Below, piece by piece: positions 1-6,904 of a stretch of DNA of 23,851 nt. Each line of letters starts with the position of its first letter. The first letter of the stretch is position 1. The DNA comes from DATIJJ01 sp035478795 (GTDB lineage Bacteria > Pseudomonadota > Gammaproteobacteria > DSM-16500). The DNA is taken from NCBI GenBank assembly GCA_035478795.1, contig DATIJJ010000082.1, positions 1-23,851 on the forward strand, in the 5' to 3' direction. The notes beneath the pieces are model-generated. The model was not told the DNA's origin. It made no database searches and worked only from the letters and a program-made list of their open reading frames with translations. Position numbers and translations under genes: made by a program.

Positions 1-20
1 GATCTTTGAAACCACGCTGG

Positions 21-45
21 ATGCCAGCTAAAAGCACGCTGGCAT
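21..45. repeat. Palindrome downstream of prs (REP-like or weak terminator)
   Basis: Perfect 8-base inverted arms ATGCCAGC (21-28) and GCTGGCAT (38-45) enclose a 9-base loop. It lies 14 bases past the prs stop codon. No T-tract follows on the minus strand, so it is a poor classical terminator. Its layout (arms set between TGTC and TCCA on the minus strand) resembles dispersed intergenic palindromes found in many gammaproteobacteria. That reading is an inference from one copy. The rest of 1-59 shows nothing else recognisable. Confidence 0.4.
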
Positions 46-59
46 GACAGTTATTTAAT

Positions 60-1016
60 TTAATCAATAAACATCCGGCTGAGCGACCCCGCCCCGCTAA
101 TCCGGCGAATCGCTTCGGCAATCATCTGGCTTAAGCTGATGGAACGGATACGTTTGCACTGACGCGCTGTCTCGGTCAGGGGAATGGTATCGGTGACAAT
201 GATTTCATCAAGCGGCGAGGATTCAATGTACTGAATGGCTTTTCCGGAGAGCACCGGATGGGTCACGTAAGCGACCACTCTCGCCGCCCCGTGTTCTTTC
301 AACGCTTCAACTGCCTTGCAGAGCGTGCTGGCCGTGTCGGCAATGTCATCCACAATGATACAGTCGCGATCCCTGACATCACCAATGATATGCATGACCT
401 GGGCTTCATTGGGTTGCGAACGGCGCTTGTCGATGATGGCAAGATCCGCACCTGGAATGCGTTTGGCAATTGCGCGTGCGCGAATAACGCCGCCGACATC
501 CGGGGAAACCACCATGATGTTCTTGTATCCCTTGCTGTGAATGTCTTCCAGCATGATGGGCGTGCTGTAAAGATTGTCCACCGGCATGTAGAAAAACCCC
601 TGGATCTGGTCAGCGTGCAAATCCACCGTGACAAGACGGCTGATGCCAACAGAGGCCATCATGTCAGCCACAATTTTGGCGGTAATCGGTACGCGAGCCG
701 AACGTACGCGCCGATCCTGGCGCGCATAACCGAAATAGGGAACAACCGCCGTAATGCGTGCTGCCGATGCGCGGCGCAAGGCATCCGCCATGATGATCAA
801 TTCCATCAGGTTATCGTTCGTCGGTGCCGAGGTGGATTGAATAATAAAAATGTCGCGCCCGCGGACATTTTCCTGAATTTCAATCAGGGTTTCACCGTCA
901 CTGAATCGTCCGACGTGCGCCTTGCCGAGCGGCAGGTTCAGATGGTCTACCACGTGTTTTGCAAGTTCCTGGCTGGCATTCCCGTTAAAGATCATTATTT
1001 CAGGCACGTTCTTCAT
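60..1016 (-). CDS. prs: Ribose-phosphate pyrophosphokinase (PRPP synthetase)
   Basis: The enzyme makes 5-phosphoribosyl-1-pyrophosphate from ribose 5-phosphate and ATP in the cytoplasm, feeding purine, pyrimidine, histidine and NAD synthesis. The protein from this start has 318 residues, close to the usual 315. The flexible loop ARQDRRVRSARVPITAK (98-114), the HADQIQGFF segment (134-142) and the PRPP-loop region VDDIADTAST (222-231) are visible. In that loop the usual DTGGT or DTAGT is DTAST here, a Gly-to-Ser change in the ribose-phosphate binding turn. I chose the ATG at 1016 because the alignable family sequence begins there. A TTG at 1055 is in frame but abuts the tRNA 3' end, and an ATG at 995 is also possible. 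AAAGG lies too close to the ATG to be a convincing ribosome binding site. The gene is probably cotranscribed with tRNA-Gln. Confidence 0.96.
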   Translation of the reverse strand: MKNVPEIMIFNGNASQELAKHVVDHLNLPLGKAHVGRFSDGETLIEIQENVRGRDIFIIQSTSAPTNDNLMELIIMADALRRASAARITAVVPYFGYARQDRRVRSARVPITAKIVADMMASVGISRLVTVDLHADQIQGFFYMPVDNLYSTPIMLEDIHSKGYKNIMVVSPDVGGVIRARAIAKRIPGADLAIIDKRRSQPNEAQVMHIIGDVRDRDCIIVDDIADTASTLCKAVEALKEHGAARVVAYVTHPVLSGKAIQYIESSPLDEIIVTDTIPLTETARQCKRIRSISLSQMIAEAIRRISGAGSLSRMFID

Positions 1017-1055
1017 CCTTTGCGTTTTGTTGTACGGATTGAGGCGTCTTAACAA

Positions 1056-1130
1056 TGGCTGGGGTGCCAGGGATCGAACCTGGGAATGCCGGGATCAAAA
1101 CCCGGTGCCTTACCGCTTGGCTACACCCCA
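1056..1130 (-). tRNA. tRNA-Gln (anticodon UUG)
   Basis: The 75-nt cloverleaf is complete. The acceptor stem TGGGGTG pairs with CACCCCA, and the 3' GCCA is encoded. The anticodon loop TTTTGAT gives UUG, closed by CCGGG and CCCGG. The T-arm contains GGTTCGATCC. The first bases match the bacterial tRNA-Gln signature with a U1-A72 pair. It sits 40 bases upstream of the chosen prs start on the same strand. The lolB / tRNA-Gln / prs arrangement is known in gammaproteobacteria. Confidence 0.97.
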
Positions 1131-1192
1131 ATGGAGGCTGAAAAATTTGAAAATTCAGCGTGTCAGAGAGCCACTGGCTCCACAGGGCGCCT

Positions 1193-1221
1193 ATTCTGCT
1201 TATGGATTCGCAAGGTGTCAA
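1193..1221 (-). promoter_or_regulatory. Sigma70-like promoter of tRNA-Gln (and prs)
   Basis: Minus strand: a perfect -35 TTGACA (1221-1216), a 17-base spacer, and -10 CAGAAT (1198-1193, 4 of 6). The discriminator right after it is GC-rich (AGGCGCCC), as is typical of stringently controlled stable-RNA promoters. Transcription would begin near 1186, giving a leader of about 55 nt to be processed off the tRNA. Confidence 0.6.
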
Positions 1222-1240
1222 CGAAGTTTTTAACTATATT

Positions 1241-1849
1241 TCACACCTGCCATTGTTTGATCACCAGTTTCACATTCAGCGCCGCATTGTTCAGGATCAT
1301 ATTACCCGGCAGATCGACGCCCATCACGGAAAGATAGCGTGAATATTCGATTCGCCAACCCTGTTGCGCGAGTACGGAAAGACGACCTTTTGCATCCAGC
1401 GTTTTTTCTGTCGGCACATTGGGCACTGGCAGGCCGCGAATCCAGTAGTATAGATTTGAGACGGGCAGACGCCATCCCAATTGTTTTTCCAATAAGTTTT
1501 CAGGGCTGGTGGAAGTGAATTTTTTGCCATCACCCGTTTCAAGTACCACCGAACCGGGAGTGCCGGTCAATTCCATGGAACCGGATCCAAGTGGTCCCTG
1601 AAGCCCGATCGTATAATTCCGTTTATTCTGATGCCATTGCCAGGTGGCGCTCCACGCATCCCGCGCGTTACGAATGGCAATCAATCCCTTTAAATCCCAG
1701 TGTTGTATATTGGATAAAACATCCACGCGGTTGGCAGAAGAAACGGGGGATGGTTCGGGAGCAGCGGGTTTTTCGTGCGAAAGGGAAGCGCATCCGGAAA
1801 GACCCCAAAAAGCCATCACTAAAAAAATCCATTTTGCATATTTTTTCAT
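1241..1849 (-). CDS. lolB: Outer-membrane lipoprotein receptor LolB
   Basis: LolB accepts lipoproteins from the periplasmic carrier LolA and inserts them in the inner leaflet of the outer membrane. The 202-residue protein has a lipoprotein signal peptide (MKKYAKWIFLVMAFWGLSGC) with lipobox LSGC and acylated Cys20. The following residues are Ala and Ser, consistent with outer-membrane sorting. The body (for example QHWDLKGLIAIRN, WQWHQNKRNYTIGLQGPLG, GWRLPVSNLYYWIRGLPVP) fits the LolB beta-barrel family and its usual length. It is divergent from hemA, as in many gammaproteobacteria. Downstream comes tRNA-Gln directly, without ispE. Confidence 0.93.
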   Translation of the reverse strand: MKKYAKWIFLVMAFWGLSGCASLSHEKPAAPEPSPVSSANRVDVLSNIQHWDLKGLIAIRNARDAWSATWQWHQNKRNYTIGLQGPLGSGSMELTGTPGSVVLETGDGKKFTSTSPENLLEKQLGWRLPVSNLYYWIRGLPVPNVPTEKTLDAKGRLSVLAQQGWRIEYSRYLSVMGVDLPGNMILNNAALNVKLVIKQWQV

Positions 1850-1991
1850 GTGAAATCATCCCTGATCGTAAGACATGGCTGTCAGTATAATCTGAAGGTG
1901 ATCGAGGTCGCTACAAATTAATGGGTTATGACTACTCTTTATGACCCGTTTCGCATAAAATACCCGGACTTTATAACGTGCAAGCCATACC
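1850..1991. promoter_or_regulatory. Divergent lolB / hemA promoter region
   Basis: This 142-base spacer separates two diverging genes and must hold both promoters. A TATAAT occurs on the plus strand at 1886-1891, overlapping a TATACT on the minus strand (1889-1884). A second -10-like TAAAAT lies at 1956-1961, 30 bases before hemA. None has a convincing -35, so the exact promoters are not assigned. Confidence 0.35.
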
Positions 1992-3242
1992 ATGCCCATT
2001 ATTGCCTGTGGAATCAATCATAAGACTGCGCCGGTTGAACTTCGTGAAAAGATAGTGTTTTCCGACGAAAAGCTCGGCCTCTATTTGCAGGATTTGTCGC
2101 TGAACGAGACTATTCGGGAAGTGGTTCTGTTGTCGACTTGCAATCGTTCGGAACTTTATTGTGATACCGATGATATCGATAAAATAGTTGACTGGCTGTG
2201 CCGGCATCATCAGGTGACACCGGATGAACTGAAACCTGCCCTGTATTTTTATCGAAATCAGGATGCGGTTGAACATATCATGCAAGTGGCGTGCGGGCTG
2301 GATTCCATGGTACTCGGGGAGTCGCAGATTTTAGGTCAAATGAAAGAAGCGTTTTCCGAAAGTTGTGCAGCAGGGACGGTCGATACGTTATTCAACCGGT
2401 TGTTCCAGCATGTGTTTGCGATTGCGAAAGAAGTGCGAACCAGCACGGCAATCGGTGCGTGTCCTGTCTCTGTCTCCTCGGCAACAGTCAGTTTTATTCG
2501 GGACGCTTTCAGAGGTTCGCTTGCCGCATCCCATGTTGTTCTGATTGGCGCAGGGATGACGATGGATCTGGTTTTACGTCATTTGAAACCGCTCGCGCCC
2601 GAATCCATCACGATGGTGAATCGCAGTCTCGAAAATGCAAAAGAACTCGCGAAAAAATATGACGTGCAGGTTGCACCCATCGAAGATTTGTCGAATCGGC
2701 TGATGTTGGCAGATATTGTGATTTCAGCAACGGGCAGTACGTTGCCTGTTGTCACAAAAGCCATGCTCGGTACGCGCACCCGACCACTTTTTATTATGGA
2801 TATTGCTGTTCCGCGTGATGTTGAAGCAAGCGTTTCGGACGTTGAAAAAGTCAGTCTGTATTCCATCGATGATCTGAAATCGATTATCCAGAAAAACAGA
2901 CACGGTCGGGAGCATGCGGCAGAAAAAGCGCGGGAAATGATCAGGCAGCGTGCTGGCGATTTTATGGGTTGGCTGCAGTCTCTGGATCGGGTGACCACTA
3001 CCATTCGTGCTTATCGTCGGCAAATTGAAGAATTGTGCGAGGGCGAATTGTCGAAATCATTACGCCAGTTAGAGCGCGGTGATGATGCGCATCAGGTATT
3101 GGCCGCTTTCGCACGCACACTGACACAAAAATTATTGCATACGCCGACTGTGCAGTTGCGCCAGGCGGGTTTTGAAGGTCGAATGGAAGTTCTGCAATTT
3201 GCGGAACAATTATTTGCCCTGTCTGAAATGGAATTACTATGA
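1992..3242 (+). CDS. hemA: Glutamyl-tRNA reductase
   Basis: It catalyses the first step of the C5 tetrapyrrole pathway, the NADPH-dependent reduction of glutamyl-tRNA(Glu) to glutamate-1-semialdehyde. The 416-residue protein has the N-terminal GINHKTAP motif (8-15) and the catalytic Cys50 in LLSTCNRSELY. The GLDSMVLGESQILGQ segment follows, then a Rossmann NADPH domain (VVLIGAGMTMDLV) and a C-terminal helical dimerisation domain. Length and order match the family. The ATG at 1992 starts the conserved N terminus. The gene ends in an ATGA overlap with prfA, implying translational coupling in a hemA-prfA-prmC operon. Confidence 0.97.
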   Translation: MPIIACGINHKTAPVELREKIVFSDEKLGLYLQDLSLNETIREVVLLSTCNRSELYCDTDDIDKIVDWLCRHHQVTPDELKPALYFYRNQDAVEHIMQVACGLDSMVLGESQILGQMKEAFSESCAAGTVDTLFNRLFQHVFAIAKEVRTSTAIGACPVSVSSATVSFIRDAFRGSLAASHVVLIGAGMTMDLVLRHLKPLAPESITMVNRSLENAKELAKKYDVQVAPIEDLSNRLMLADIVISATGSTLPVVTKAMLGTRTRPLFIMDIAVPRDVEASVSDVEKVSLYSIDDLKSIIQKNRHGREHAAEKAREMIRQRAGDFMGWLQSLDRVTTTIRAYRRQIEELCEGELSKSLRQLERGDDAHQVLAAFARTLTQKLLHTPTVQLRQAGFEGRMEVLQFAEQLFALSEMELL

Positions 3243-4321
3243 AAGCTTCTATTCAAAAAAAATTACAATCCCTGGTTGAACGTCACGAAGAACTGGGCGC
3301 GCTTCTGGCCGATGCGGAAATCATTCATCAACAGACCCGGTTTCGCGATTACTCGAAAGAATACGCACAGCTTGAGCCGGTGGTGGATGCATTTAAACAG
3401 TATCAGGCCTGTTTAAATCGTATCGAAGGCGCGAATGAATTATTAAAAGAAACCGATCCTGAAATGCAGCAATTGGCAAGACAGGAATTAAAAGAAAATG
3501 AAGAGCGTTTGACAACGCTTGAAGAGGCACTGCAAGTGTTGCTCTTGCCGCGCGATCCGCACGATGACAGCAATATTTTTTTGGAAATACGCGCAGGGGC
3601 GGGGGGTGATGAAGCCGCTATTTTTGCGGGGGATTTAAGTCGCATGTACACCCGGTATGCAGAAGGGCGTCGTTTTCAGGTGGAGTTGATCAGTACGAGC
3701 GTGAGTGAGCAGGGGGGGTATAAGGAAATTATTTTGCGAATACTCGGGCAAGGCGCTTACTCGATTTTCAAGTTTGAATCCGGCGTGCATCGCGTGCAGC
3801 GTGTCCCTGAAACAGAAGCACAGGGACGCGTGCATACGTCAACCTGCACGGTGGCTGTGATGCCCGAAGTTGACGAAATCGAAACGATCGATATAAACCC
3901 GGCGGATTTGCGCACGGATACCTTTCGTGCATCGGGTGCGGGCGGTCAGCACGTGCAAAAAACCGATTCGGCCATTCGTATCACGCATATTCCAACCGGT
4001 ACGGTGGTGGAGTGTCAGGATGAGCGGTCGCAACATAAAAACCGTGCGCGTGCGATGTCATTGCTAAAAGCAAAATTGTTGTCGGCGGAGCGTGACAAAC
4101 AGCATCAGGAACAGGCCGAAACGCGCCGAAATCTGGTGGGCACAGGGGACCGTTCAGAACGCATTCGCACGTATAATTTCCCCCAGGGTCGTTTGACCGA
4201 TCACCGAATTAATCTCACGCTGTATAAATTGCAAGGGATCATGAATGGCGATCTGGATGAAATCGTCAAGGCACTCGTTCATGAATATCAGGCGGATCTT
4301 TTGTCAGCACTCGGTGATTGA
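3239..4321 (+). CDS. prfA: Peptide chain release factor 1
   Basis: RF1 reads UAA and UAG stop codons and triggers peptide release. The 360-residue protein carries the RF1-type PxT recognition tripeptide as Pro190-Glu-Thr192 in HRVQRVPETEAQGR (RF2 would have SPF). The catalytic GGQ is at 235-237 in RASGAGGQHVQKTDSA; its glutamine is the target of the methyltransferase encoded next. The C-terminal RTYNFPQGRLTDHRINLTL is typical. It overlaps the hemA stop by four bases. Confidence 0.98.
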   Translation: MKASIQKKLQSLVERHEELGALLADAEIIHQQTRFRDYSKEYAQLEPVVDAFKQYQACLNRIEGANELLKETDPEMQQLARQELKENEERLTTLEEALQVLLLPRDPHDDSNIFLEIRAGAGGDEAAIFAGDLSRMYTRYAEGRRFQVELISTSVSEQGGYKEIILRILGQGAYSIFKFESGVHRVQRVPETEAQGRVHTSTCTVAVMPEVDEIETIDINPADLRTDTFRASGAGGQHVQKTDSAIRITHIPTGTVVECQDERSQHKNRARAMSLLKAKLLSAERDKQHQEQAETRRNLVGTGDRSERIRTYNFPQGRLTDHRINLTLYKLQGIMNGDLDEIVKALVHEYQADLLSALGD

Positions 4322-4327
4322 CGCGTG

Positions 4328-5164
4328 ATGATTACCCTTGCAATGGCATTGCGAAAAGCGCATGACAGACTGCGGTCTTCAAGTGATACCCCTTCGCTTG
4401 ATGCAGAAGTGTTATTGGCGGATGTGTTGCACGTGTCGCGCAGCCATCTCTTTGCTTTTCCCGAACGTGTGTTAACGAGGGATGAAATGCATGCGTATGA
4501 AAATCGAATCCGGCAGCGCGCACAGCGCGTCCCGGTGGCCTATTTGACGAATCATCAGGAATTCTGGTCGCTCGATTTTTTAGTGACGCGCGACACATTA
4601 ATTCCGCGTCCTGAAACAGAATTGCTCGTTCAACTTGCGCTGAAAGAAAATCACGGAGAAAAAAAAACAGTAGCGGATATCGGGACAGGTTCAGGCGCGA
4701 TTGCGCTGGCTATCGCGCATGAATGCCCTTTGTGGGAAGTGCATGCGACGGATATCAGCGAAAAAGCACTGGCGGTTGCAAGGTCCAATGCGAAACGTTT
4801 GGGTCTTTCGTCTGTTTTTTTTCACGAGGGAGACTGGCTTCTCGCATTGCCGCCTGACCTCAAATTTGACGTGATCGTGAGTAATCCACCCTACCTTGCA
4901 GAAGACGATCCGCATTTACACACCGGAGAATTGCACTATGAACCGCGATCGGCGCTGGTTTCGGGTGAAAATGGCCTGAAGGCGATTCGGGAGGTGGCGA
5001 CCGGAGCAAGGCATTATCTCAAATCCGGCGGGAGGGTGTGGCTTGAACATGGCTGTGAACAGGCGAAGGAAATCAGAAGCATTTTCGAGAATCTGGGCTA
5101 TAGTGAGATAGAGTCGCATCAGGATATGGCAGGGCTTGATCGGGTGACTGGCGGAAGACTTTAA
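4328..5164 (+). CDS. prmC: Release factor glutamine N5-methyltransferase
   Basis: It methylates the GGQ glutamine of RF1 and RF2 using S-adenosylmethionine. The 278-residue protein has an N-terminal helical substrate-binding domain (about 1-75), the SAM-binding VADIGTGSGAIALAIA (115-130) and the catalytic NPPY at 186-189. The start is uncertain by one codon: GTG at 4325 directly precedes ATG at 4328, and I prefer the ATG. It lies six bases after prfA, whose product is its substrate, completing the hemA-prfA-prmC set. A weak promoter-like sequence near its 3' end (TTGATC at 5136, TTTAAA at 5160) could serve dksA. Confidence 0.95.
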   Translation: MITLAMALRKAHDRLRSSSDTPSLDAEVLLADVLHVSRSHLFAFPERVLTRDEMHAYENRIRQRAQRVPVAYLTNHQEFWSLDFLVTRDTLIPRPETELLVQLALKENHGEKKTVADIGTGSGAIALAIAHECPLWEVHATDISEKALAVARSNAKRLGLSSVFFHEGDWLLALPPDLKFDVIVSNPPYLAEDDPHLHTGELHYEPRSALVSGENGLKAIREVATGARHYLKSGGRVWLEHGCEQAKEIRSIFENLGYSEIESHQDMAGLDRVTGGRL

Positions 5165-5220
5165 AAAGGCTTACTATTTCACTTCTACAGGGTTGGCTGT
5201 TCAATATCAGGAGAAAGGGT

Positions 5221-5664
5221 ATGGCTATCACAAAAGACATTCTGGAACCCAGTCTGGAAATGTTGGGAATTACTCCCTATAAACCCAAAAAAACAGAGCA
5301 GTACATGAGTGCGAAAATGCGCGAGCATTTCACCCACATTTTGACATTGCTGCGTAAACAGATCATGGAAGAAGCCGATCGCACTGTGCATCACATGAAA
5401 GATGATCTTGTGAATTATGCCGATCCCAATGACCGTGCGAGCCAGGAAGAAGAATTCCGTCTTGAATTGCGCGCACGGGATCGCGAACGGAAACTGTTGA
5501 AAAAAATTGAAGAATCCCTGCAATTACTGACAGACAAGGAATATGGCTATTGTGAAGTCTGCGGCATTGAGATTGGCCTGCGTCGACTGGAAGCCCGCCC
5601 GACAGCAACACTTTGTATTGATTGCAAAACACTGGATGAAATTCGTGAAAAACAGGGGGGGTAA
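5221..5664 (+). CDS. dksA: RNA polymerase-binding transcription factor DksA
   Basis: DksA enters the RNA polymerase secondary channel and, with ppGpp, adjusts initiation at stable-RNA and other promoters. The 147-residue protein has a coiled coil (about 30-105) whose tip carries Asp68-Pro-Asn-Asp71-Arg-Ala73, matching the functional DxxDxA motif. The zinc finger is intact: Cys111, Cys114, Cys132 and Cys135 with the usual C-x2-C-x17-C-x2-C spacing. An AGGAG sequence precedes the ATG. It lies directly upstream of the secretion operon on the same strand, 79 bases from icmP, with no clear terminator between. Confidence 0.97.
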   Translation: MAITKDILEPSLEMLGITPYKPKKTEQYMSAKMREHFTHILTLLRKQIMEEADRTVHHMKDDLVNYADPNDRASQEEEFRLELRARDRERKLLKKIEESLQLLTDKEYGYCEVCGIEIGLRRLEARPTATLCIDCKTLDEIREKQGG

Positions 5665-5679
5665 AAAGTCCTGCCTGTC

Positions 5680-5708
5680 CTGCAAGTTCTCTGCTAATGG
5701 GTTATAAT
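5680..5708 (+). promoter_or_regulatory. Candidate promoter of the icmP-led operon
   Basis: A perfect -10 TATAAT (5703-5708) lies 17 bases after a partial -35 CTGCAA (5680-5685, 3 of 6). Transcription would start near 5715, 29 bases before icmP. I see no tandem TTAA boxes (PmrA-type) and no correctly spaced GTAAA pair (CpxR-type), the regulators known for Legionella dot/icm genes. Confidence 0.5.
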
Positions 5709-5743
5709 TAACATCGCAACTGTAAAACAGACAGGGTGAAACT

Positions 5744-6874
5744 ATGGCAGGTGGCGGTGCGCAACAACCCAATCAATCCGATAATTCCATGGGGATTATC
5801 TGGATCATCGCGGCTGTTTTTGCATCGGGTGCCATTCTCTGGGTCTCGTTCAAAAAGCAGATTATCGGTTTTTATTTTGCAATCAAATTATGGGAAATCC
5901 ATTTACTGGGTTTTTTTACCAATAACCTCGTCGATGTCAAAACCTATATTACCAGCGCAAATCCTGACAGCCTGACGTTTGAGGATGTGATTAAAGTCGG
6001 TGAAGCGGTGGGTGATTATTTACGTTATCCGATCATTCTGATGGTTTGTGTTCTCGCGGTCATTGTTTTTTTCGCCAACTCAACCCGGGTTTTTAAAAAA
6101 ATTTATAGCATGAAAGATCTGGCGGTGCTTGAAAAAAACAATTGGCCCCAGATTACGCCGGTTCTCCAGCTGGATCTTGCAAAAGCCGATATTGACAAGG
6201 GATCGTGGTCCATGGCGTTGACGCCGATGCAATTTTGTAAACGAAATCATTTATTGCAAGAGTATCGTCGCGCTTATCAGGAAGGCATGTCACACAAGGA
6301 AAGAAACCGGATTGAAGTGAGCCTTAAACGGGGCGAGGCAAGCAAATTATTTGCTGTTCAACTGGGACCTCTCTGGCCTGGTATTGATCGCGTGCCACCG
6401 CATGTCAGGGCGCTTTTTGGCGTATTTGCTGCCCGTATCAATGGCGACAGCAAGGAAGCGGCTGATTTATTGCTGGCGATTAACCGGTCGTCGGGTACCC
6501 AATTGAATTTTACGGGCGCTGATGCACTTTGTAAGAAACATCACGACACCAAGCTGATTCAAAAAGTGGTGAATGCACACGCCTATCTTTTGACGGTCAT
6601 GGCAGAAATGCTGGAAGCCGCGCGCAGTGATGGCGTACAGGCGTCTGCGGATTTTTTATGGTTGAAGCCTGTCGATCGCAAATTATGGTATATGCTGAAT
6701 ACAGTGGGTCGGCAAACGCCTTTTGTGGAAGTGGCGGGGCCTTTTGCACACTGGGTGGCTGAAAGGGAAATGGGCAAGCGCTTGCTGGTTCCGATGGTGG
6801 AAGAAGCGACCAATGCGCTGGAAACGGCGCTGAAAGATATTATTTATAAGCCTGATGAAGTGGATGAGAAATAA
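5744..6874 (+). CDS. icmP: Dot/Icm type IVB secretion coupling-complex protein IcmP (DotM)
   Basis: IcmP/DotM is an inner-membrane partner of the coupling ATPase IcmO/DotL and helps receive effector substrates. The 376-residue protein has an N-terminal hydrophobic helix (about 17-34), a second weakly hydrophobic stretch (40-58) and a strong one (96-112: PIILMVCVLAVIVFFAN). A soluble cytoplasmic domain follows with the family-typical WSMALTPMQFCKRN and HVRALFGVFAARINGD segments. AGGG lies upstream of the ATG. Its place before icmO matches Legionella order. In Legionella icmQ precedes it, while here dksA does. Confidence 0.93.
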   Translation: MAGGGAQQPNQSDNSMGIIWIIAAVFASGAILWVSFKKQIIGFYFAIKLWEIHLLGFFTNNLVDVKTYITSANPDSLTFEDVIKVGEAVGDYLRYPIILMVCVLAVIVFFANSTRVFKKIYSMKDLAVLEKNNWPQITPVLQLDLAKADIDKGSWSMALTPMQFCKRNHLLQEYRRAYQEGMSHKERNRIEVSLKRGEASKLFAVQLGPLWPGIDRVPPHVRALFGVFAARINGDSKEAADLLLAINRSSGTQLNFTGADALCKKHHDTKLIQKVVNAHAYLLTVMAEMLEAARSDGVQASADFLWLKPVDRKLWYMLNTVGRQTPFVEVAGPFAHWVAEREMGKRLLVPMVEEATNALETALKDIIYKPDEVDEK

Positions 6875-6904
6875 CGCGTTAAAATTAAAACAGTGGGGAT
6901 AACC

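Noticed and set aside
258..1052. 264-codon open frame on the plus strand opposite prs
   Set aside because: It is the antisense shadow of prs, has no recognisable domain and no promoter or ribosome site, and covers the tRNA-proximal end only by chance.
3806..3814. PET instead of PAT/PVT in the RF1 stop-codon tripeptide
   Set aside because: Only the first and third residues (Pro, Thr) define RF1 specificity, and Glu in the middle is, as far as I recall, common in related gammaproteobacteria.
1919..5705. Shared 11-mer TAATGGGTTAT upstream of hemA (1919-1929) and icmP (5695-5705)
   Set aside because: In a window of this size many 11-mers recur by chance, and the match does not extend further. 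The second copy simply overlaps the TATAAT.
5665..5743. PmrA or CpxR binding sites upstream of icmP
   Set aside because: No tandem TTAA boxes and the two GTAAA sequences are about 60 bases apart instead of in close tandem.
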